From JAIVJN01 sp036732565 (lineage in GTDB: Bacteria > Acidobacteriota > Vicinamibacteria > Vicinamibacterales > UBA2999), in assembly GCA_036732565.1 (NCBI GenBank), contig DAINCF010000259.1, positions 1-9,925 of the forward strand: DNA of 9,925 nucleotides. The letters are read 5' to 3'. This document shows positions 6,820 to 9,925 of the stretch, in pieces. The translations under genes were made by a program, and so were the position numbers. Numbering within the stretch: the first letter of the stretch is position 1; every line of letters starts with the position of its first letter. A model generated the notes under the pieces. It worked only from the letters and a program-made list of their open reading frames with translations. It searched no databases and was not told the DNA's origin.

Positions 6820-8019
6820 TCAGTCACCTTTGACGTTGACGAACTGCTTCAGCACGTACTTCACCTCGACCAGATCTCTCGCGTGTTCCATCACTTCGTC
6901 GATGTCTTTATAGGCGCCAGGGATCTCGTCGAGCAAGACCGTGGAATGACGATACTCGATCCCCTGCATCGCCGTGCGCAAGTCGTTCATGGTGAAGAGG
7001 GCTCGCGCCTTGGTACGGGAGTAGCGACGACCGGCGCCATGCGGCGCCGAATGAAAGCTCATCGCGTTCTCCTTGCCGACGACGATGTAGCTGCGGGTGC
7101 CCATCGAGCCCGGGATCATCGCCCAATTGTCGCGCGTCGCCTTGATCGCGCCCTTTCGCGTCACCCAGACCTCACGGCCGAAGTGGCGTTCCTGCTGGGT
7201 GAAGTTGTGATGCGAGTTGATGCGTTGCAGTTCGATGTCGGGGTGACGATCATCCTCGCCGTAGACCGCCACACGCACCTCGGTGAGGACGCGGTCCATC
7301 ATCTCGTTGCGATTGTGAAACGCGAACTGCTGCGCCCAGTTCAGGTTGCGCAAGTAGGCCGTAAACGCGGGATGCCCTTCCGGCAGGTAGGCGAGGTCCC
7401 GGTCGGGGAGATCGACCTGCCTCTTCTTGCAGTAGTCCTGCGCCACCTTGATGTAGTGGTTGCCGATCTTGTTGCCCACGCCGCGCGAGCCGGAGTGCAG
7501 CGTCAGCCACACGGCGCCCCCCAAGTCCTCCGCCAGCTCGATGAAATGGTTGCCGCCGCCCAGCGTTCCCAACGCCAGCCGCCAGTTCGTGTCGAACTCG
7601 TCCGGCGTGGCCTGAGTCTGCTGCGCGAGCTGCTCTAGGGTCTTGACCCGCTCCGCGGCCGTCGGCGTCAGCCGCCGGTTGTTCCTGCCGGCGCTCATCG
7701 GAATCCGCCGCTCGATCCCGGATCGCACCGTGCCAGGGTTTGGAATGTCGGCGCGCTTCAGCGGCGTTCGTACGGCAATCATGCCGCAGCCGATATCGAC
7801 ACCGACCGCGGCGGGAATGATCGCGTCTTGCGTGGGCAGCACCGTGCCGACGGTCGCGCCCTTGCCATAGTGGCAGTCGGGCATCACGGCGATGTGCTTG
7901 AAGACGAACGGCATCGCGGCCGTGTTCAGGATCTGCCGCTGCGCCTCGGCCTCGATCGTCTGCCACGGCAGGAAGACCACCGCCTTCTCGTGCACCCGCT
8001 CCACACTAGAGATTGTCAC
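6820..8019 (-). CDS. rtcB: RNA-splicing ligase RtcB (3'-phosphate/5'-OH, GTP-dependent)
   Basis: 399 residues, close to E. coli RtcB (408), and collinear with it at the N-terminus when started at GTG 8019. RtcB joins RNA 2',3'-cyclic-phosphate or 3'-phosphate ends to 5'-OH ends through a GMP-His intermediate, using Mn2+. Visible signatures are MPDCHYGKGATVGTV (46-60), VGVDIGCGM (72-80, metal ligands Asp75 and Cys78), GTLGGGNHF (151-159, His158), LHSGSRGVG (174-182, His175), INSHHNF (267-273), IPGSMGTRSYIV (302-313) and SAPHGAGRRYSR (324-335), with guanylylated His327 equivalent to His337 of E. coli. The C-terminal VNVKG is also present. Every catalytic residue is in place, so it should be active in the cytoplasm. 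No rtcA, rtcR, archease or prfH gene is seen nearby. Instead the GTG start overlaps the stop of a small unknown gene (GTGA), and a cupin gene follows. Confidence 0.97.
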   Translation of the reverse strand: MTISSVERVHEKAVVFLPWQTIEAEAQRQILNTAAMPFVFKHIAVMPDCHYGKGATVGTVLPTQDAIIPAAVGVDIGCGMIAVRTPLKRADIPNPGTVRSGIERRIPMSAGRNNRRLTPTAAERVKTLEQLAQQTQATPDEFDTNWRLALGTLGGGNHFIELAEDLGGAVWLTLHSGSRGVGNKIGNHYIKVAQDYCKKRQVDLPDRDLAYLPEGHPAFTAYLRNLNWAQQFAFHNRNEMMDRVLTEVRVAVYGEDDRHPDIELQRINSHHNFTQQERHFGREVWVTRKGAIKATRDNWAMIPGSMGTRSYIVVGKENAMSFHSAPHGAGRRYSRTKARALFTMNDLRTAMQGIEYRHSTVLLDEIPGAYKDIDEVMEHARDLVEVKYVLKQFVNVKGD

Positions 8020-8381
8020 CCGCCAGCGCGGTTATCCGTGGGGCCTTCGGCTGGTCCCGGGCCTTCGTTCTCCATGTTCGCGATCTGATCGTCGGTCGTG
8101 CCCTGTGGCTTCGTCCTTGGGGTCTTCGGATCCTCAATCGCCGGTTCGTGCTCTGGCGGGTCGATTCCACGCTTGCGCGAGTCCTTGGCGACTTCACGAT
8201 TGCCCGATTCCGGACCGATATGGGCTCTCTCCGGATCACCGTGCGGAGGCGTTACCGATTGATCCGTGCGTCTACCGGCTGGCTCTCTGTGGAGCTGGCT
8301 GGCCCGCTCCCGGGCTTCGTCGAGCACCGCGGTCAGCAACTCAGCGTTTGGCCGTTCCTGCTTAGGGATTCGTCGTGGCAT
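8016..8381 (-). CDS. Small hydrophilic, probably disordered protein of unknown function, translationally coupled to rtcB
   Basis: 121 residues from ATG 8381, with GGGAG (8388-8392 on the minus strand) 6 nt before it. The frame continues far upstream, but only as an antisense shadow of the permease gene, so the ribosome site decides the start. Residues 1-33 could form one amphipathic helix (PNAELLTAVLDEARERASQL). Residues 34-121 are rich in Pro, Glu, Asp, Gly, Lys and Arg with almost no large hydrophobics, ending in GPGPAEGPTDNRAGG; this looks intrinsically disordered. There is no signal peptide, membrane segment, Cys or recognised domain. Third-position GC is lower than in the neighbouring genes. 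The stop TGA overlaps the rtcB GTG by 4 nt (GTGA), which strongly suggests co-translation. I do not recognise the family. It could be an RtcB accessory or a stress protein, or merely a co-expressed leader. Confidence 0.68.
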   Translation of the reverse strand: MPRRIPKQERPNAELLTAVLDEARERASQLHREPAGRRTDQSVTPPHGDPERAHIGPESGNREVAKDSRKRGIDPPEHEPAIEDPKTPRTKPQGTTDDQIANMENEGPGPAEGPTDNRAGG

Positions 8382-8609
8382 CTCAATCTCCCGGCTCCAA
8401 TCAGCAGCAAGGACGATGCCGGAGGGAACGGGACGCTCAGAAGCTCCAGCGAGCCTCGACATACGCGGTCGAGTTGGGACGCAGGAGGCCGAACAGCCCA
8501 GATGTCTCGTCTCGAAGATACTTGGGTCGGCGAGAGCAACTTGACGCGGCCGCTCGCCGTCCATACCCTGCGAACGCGGCTGGACAGGCACACGGCTGCC
8601 CGAGGGCTC
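8382..8609. other. Divergent intergenic region between the rtcB operon and the ADOP permease
   Basis: About 228 bp that should hold the promoters of both the rtcB operon (minus) and the permease gene (plus). I see no confident -35/-10 pair, no strong hairpin and no RNA gene. A perfect AGGAGG lies at 8483-8488 on the plus strand, 13 nt before an ATG at 8502 that is in frame with the permease; the spacing is long, and the residues it would add do not resemble the family. Confidence 0.4.
8388..8392 (-). promoter_or_regulatory. Ribosome binding site of the small gene before rtcB
   Basis: GGGAG on the minus strand, 6 nt before the ATG at 8381. It is the main support for placing the start there rather than further upstream in the long antisense frame. 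Confidence 0.55.
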
Positions 8610-9925
8610 ATGGACATCGCCACCTGGTTCGACGCGCTGCTCCGCACCATCCGCTACGCCGCTCGCGCGGTCGCACGCACACCCGGCTTCTCGGCCACGG
8701 TCATTGCCACCCTTGCCATCGGCATCGGCGCGAACACGGCGGTGTTCTCGGCCATCGACGCGATCCTGCTTCGGCCGCTTCCCTTCCCCGACAGCGACCG
8801 TCTCGTCCGCGTGCGCCAGATCCGGGACGCCGAGACGCCGATTGCGCCGGTTCGCCTGCATGAGTGGGGTCGTCTGAGCTCGACGTTCGAGGCGCTCACG
8901 GGGTACTACGTCGAGGATGTCTCCGACACGACGGGCACCTTCCCCGAGCGGGTCCGTCGGGCGGTGGTCGCGCCGCGGTTCCTCGAAGTCTTCGGAATTG
9001 ACCCCCGCCTGGGCCGAGGCTTCACCGAGGCCGAGTCGCGCGCCGGAGGCCCGCGCGCGGTGCTGATCAGCGATCGCTACTGGCGCACGCGCTTCGGCGC
9101 CAGTCCTGACGTGCTCGGGGCGACGATCCGCCTCGAAGGCGACCTGCATGCGGTTGCCGGCGTGATGCCCGCGTCGTTTCAGGTCCCCGATCGCAGCGTG
9201 GACGTGTGGTGGCCGTCCCCCATCGATGGTCCGGCGCTCGGAAACAGCGCAGAGAACCGGGACATGCAGTCGTACACCGGCATCGGCCGGCTGAAACCCG
9301 GCATGACGCTGGAACAGGCGCGCGCGGACGTCACGATCGTTCAAGCGCGGCTCGCCGAAGACCATCCCGTCACCGACGCCAACGTCGGCGTGCGTATCGT
9401 GCCGCTCAAGGAGACCGTGATCGGTGGCGTGCGTGGATCGCTGTGGCTGGTGTACGGGGCGGTGTCGGTGCTGTTGTTGATTGCCTGCATCAACATCGCG
9501 GCGCTGCTGCTTTCTCGCGCCACCCGGCGGGAGCACGAAGTGGCGCTTCGCTTCTCGCTCGGCGCCTCACGCGCGGTGGTCGCATGGCAGCTCCTGACGG
9601 AGACCGCGCTGCTCGCGTTCGCGGGCGCGGCCGCGGGCCTGTTCGTGGCGACAGGAGCCTCCGCCGCATTGCGCCTACTCGCGCCAGATCTTCCTCGTCT
9701 CGAGGAGATCGGGATCGATGGTCGGAACCTCTTCTACACGATCGCTTCGGCCGTCGTGGTCGCGCTCGTGTGCGGCGGGCTGCCGGCGGTGCGCAGCACC
9801 CGTGGCGCCTCGTCGTTGTCCAGCGCCGGCCGCACGCAGGTATCGGGCCGCCACGCGGTGCAGTGGCTGCTCGTCGGCGGACAGATGGCGCTATCGGTGA
9901 CCTTGCTCGCGGGCGCGGGGTTGCT
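8610..9925 (+). CDS. ADOP-family ABC transporter permease (MacB/FtsX type), 3' truncated by window edge
   Basis: The first 438 residues of a protein that in this family is usually about 800. ATG 8610 is preferred because the protein then begins with the family's usual opening (a short helix, IRYAARAVARTPGF, and the first membrane helix with TLAIGIGANTAVFS and LLRPLPFP). An in-frame ATG at 8502 is an alternative. Membrane helices lie at about 27-50, 280-302, 330-352 and 374-393, with a fifth starting near 417. Residues 55-265 are the extracytoplasmic MacB_PCD domain and 283-396 the FtsX domain, which includes ATRREHEVALRFSLGASR (304-321). ADOPs (acidobacterial duplicated orphan permeases) have two FtsX halves and usually no neighbouring ATPase gene; none is visible here. 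Their substrates are largely unknown; relatives export macrolides or lipoproteins, or act mechanically. No PadR-type regulator is adjacent, although one often accompanies ADOPs. Confidence 0.93.
   Translation, partial: MDIATWFDALLRTIRYAARAVARTPGFSATVIATLAIGIGANTAVFSAIDAILLRPLPFPDSDRLVRVRQIRDAETPIAPVRLHEWGRLSSTFEALTGYYVEDVSDTTGTFPERVRRAVVAPRFLEVFGIDPRLGRGFTEAESRAGGPRAVLISDRYWRTRFGASPDVLGATIRLEGDLHAVAGVMPASFQVPDRSVDVWWPSPIDGPALGNSAENRDMQSYTGIGRLKPGMTLEQARADVTIVQARLAEDHPVTDANVGVRIVPLKETVIGGVRGSLWLVYGAVSVLLLIACINIAALLLSRATRREHEVALRFSLGASRAVVAWQLLTETALLAFAGAAAGLFVATGASAALRLLAPDLPRLEEIGIDGRNLFYTIASAVVVALVCGGLPAVRSTRGASSLSSAGRTQVSGRHAVQWLLVGGQMALSVTLLAGAGL

Noticed and set aside
6796..7638. 280-codon plus-strand frame opposite rtcB
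   Set aside because: RtcB motifs on the minus strand are unambiguous; the plus frame has no domain or ribosome site.
8382..9536. Long minus-strand reading frame (about 385 codons) running into the small gene before rtcB
   Set aside because: It is antisense to the clearly recognisable ADOP permease and has low-complexity Arg/Gly/Asp-rich content with no domain. Only the segment from 8381 down has a ribosome site and lies outside the permease.
1..9925. CRISPR arrays, tRNAs, rRNAs, insertion sequences, attachment sites
   Set aside because: Reading both strands I found no regular direct repeats, no cloverleaf-like segments, no transposase or integrase motifs and no flanking terminal repeats.

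Overview
The window is GC-rich, densely packed chromosomal DNA. Four of its gene families suggest an Acidobacteriota chromosome, perhaps Vicinamibacteria. These are a Ser/Thr kinase fused to a TolB/WD40-like propeller, a TIGR02999-type ECF sigma factor, an ADOP-type (MacB/FtsX) permease and a secreted PAP2/vanadium-haloperoxidase-like protein. The assignment rests on gene content only. I see no insertion sequence, integrase, CRISPR array, tRNA or rRNA.

Left part (1-2247): the 3' portion of a LuxR-type regulator with a helical-repeat body is cut by the window edge. A strong inverted repeat follows at 818-857. Next is a secreted vanadium-haloperoxidase/PAP2-family protein that keeps four of the five vanadate-site residues but has Ala where the acid-base His should be. 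It converges, with a 6-bp gap, on the kinase gene.

Centre (2248-6316): a 972-residue transmembrane Ser/Thr kinase on the minus strand is divergent, across about 114 bp, from an ECF sigma factor on the plus strand. The sigma factor lacks the acidic DAED signature of region 2.2 and has a Thr there. This arrangement fits the class of ECF factors controlled by a Ser/Thr kinase rather than by an anti-sigma factor. A small DUF1801 (YdhG-like) protein follows the sigma factor 34 bp downstream and is probably co-transcribed.

Right part (6377-8381, minus strand): a three-gene operon reads, in order of transcription, an unrecognised 121-residue disordered protein, the RNA ligase RtcB, and an exported cupin. 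The first two share a 4-nt GTGA stop/start overlap. The cupin has its own AAGGAG site in the 17-bp gap after rtcB.

Right edge (8610-9925, plus strand): an ADOP-family ABC permease, complete at its N-terminus and running off the window, is divergent from the rtcB operon across about 230 bp. A long minus-strand reading frame opposite it is a shadow.

The most interesting points are the kinase/DAED-less sigma pair, the coupling of an unknown disordered protein to RtcB, and the haloperoxidase homologue with a broken active-site motif.
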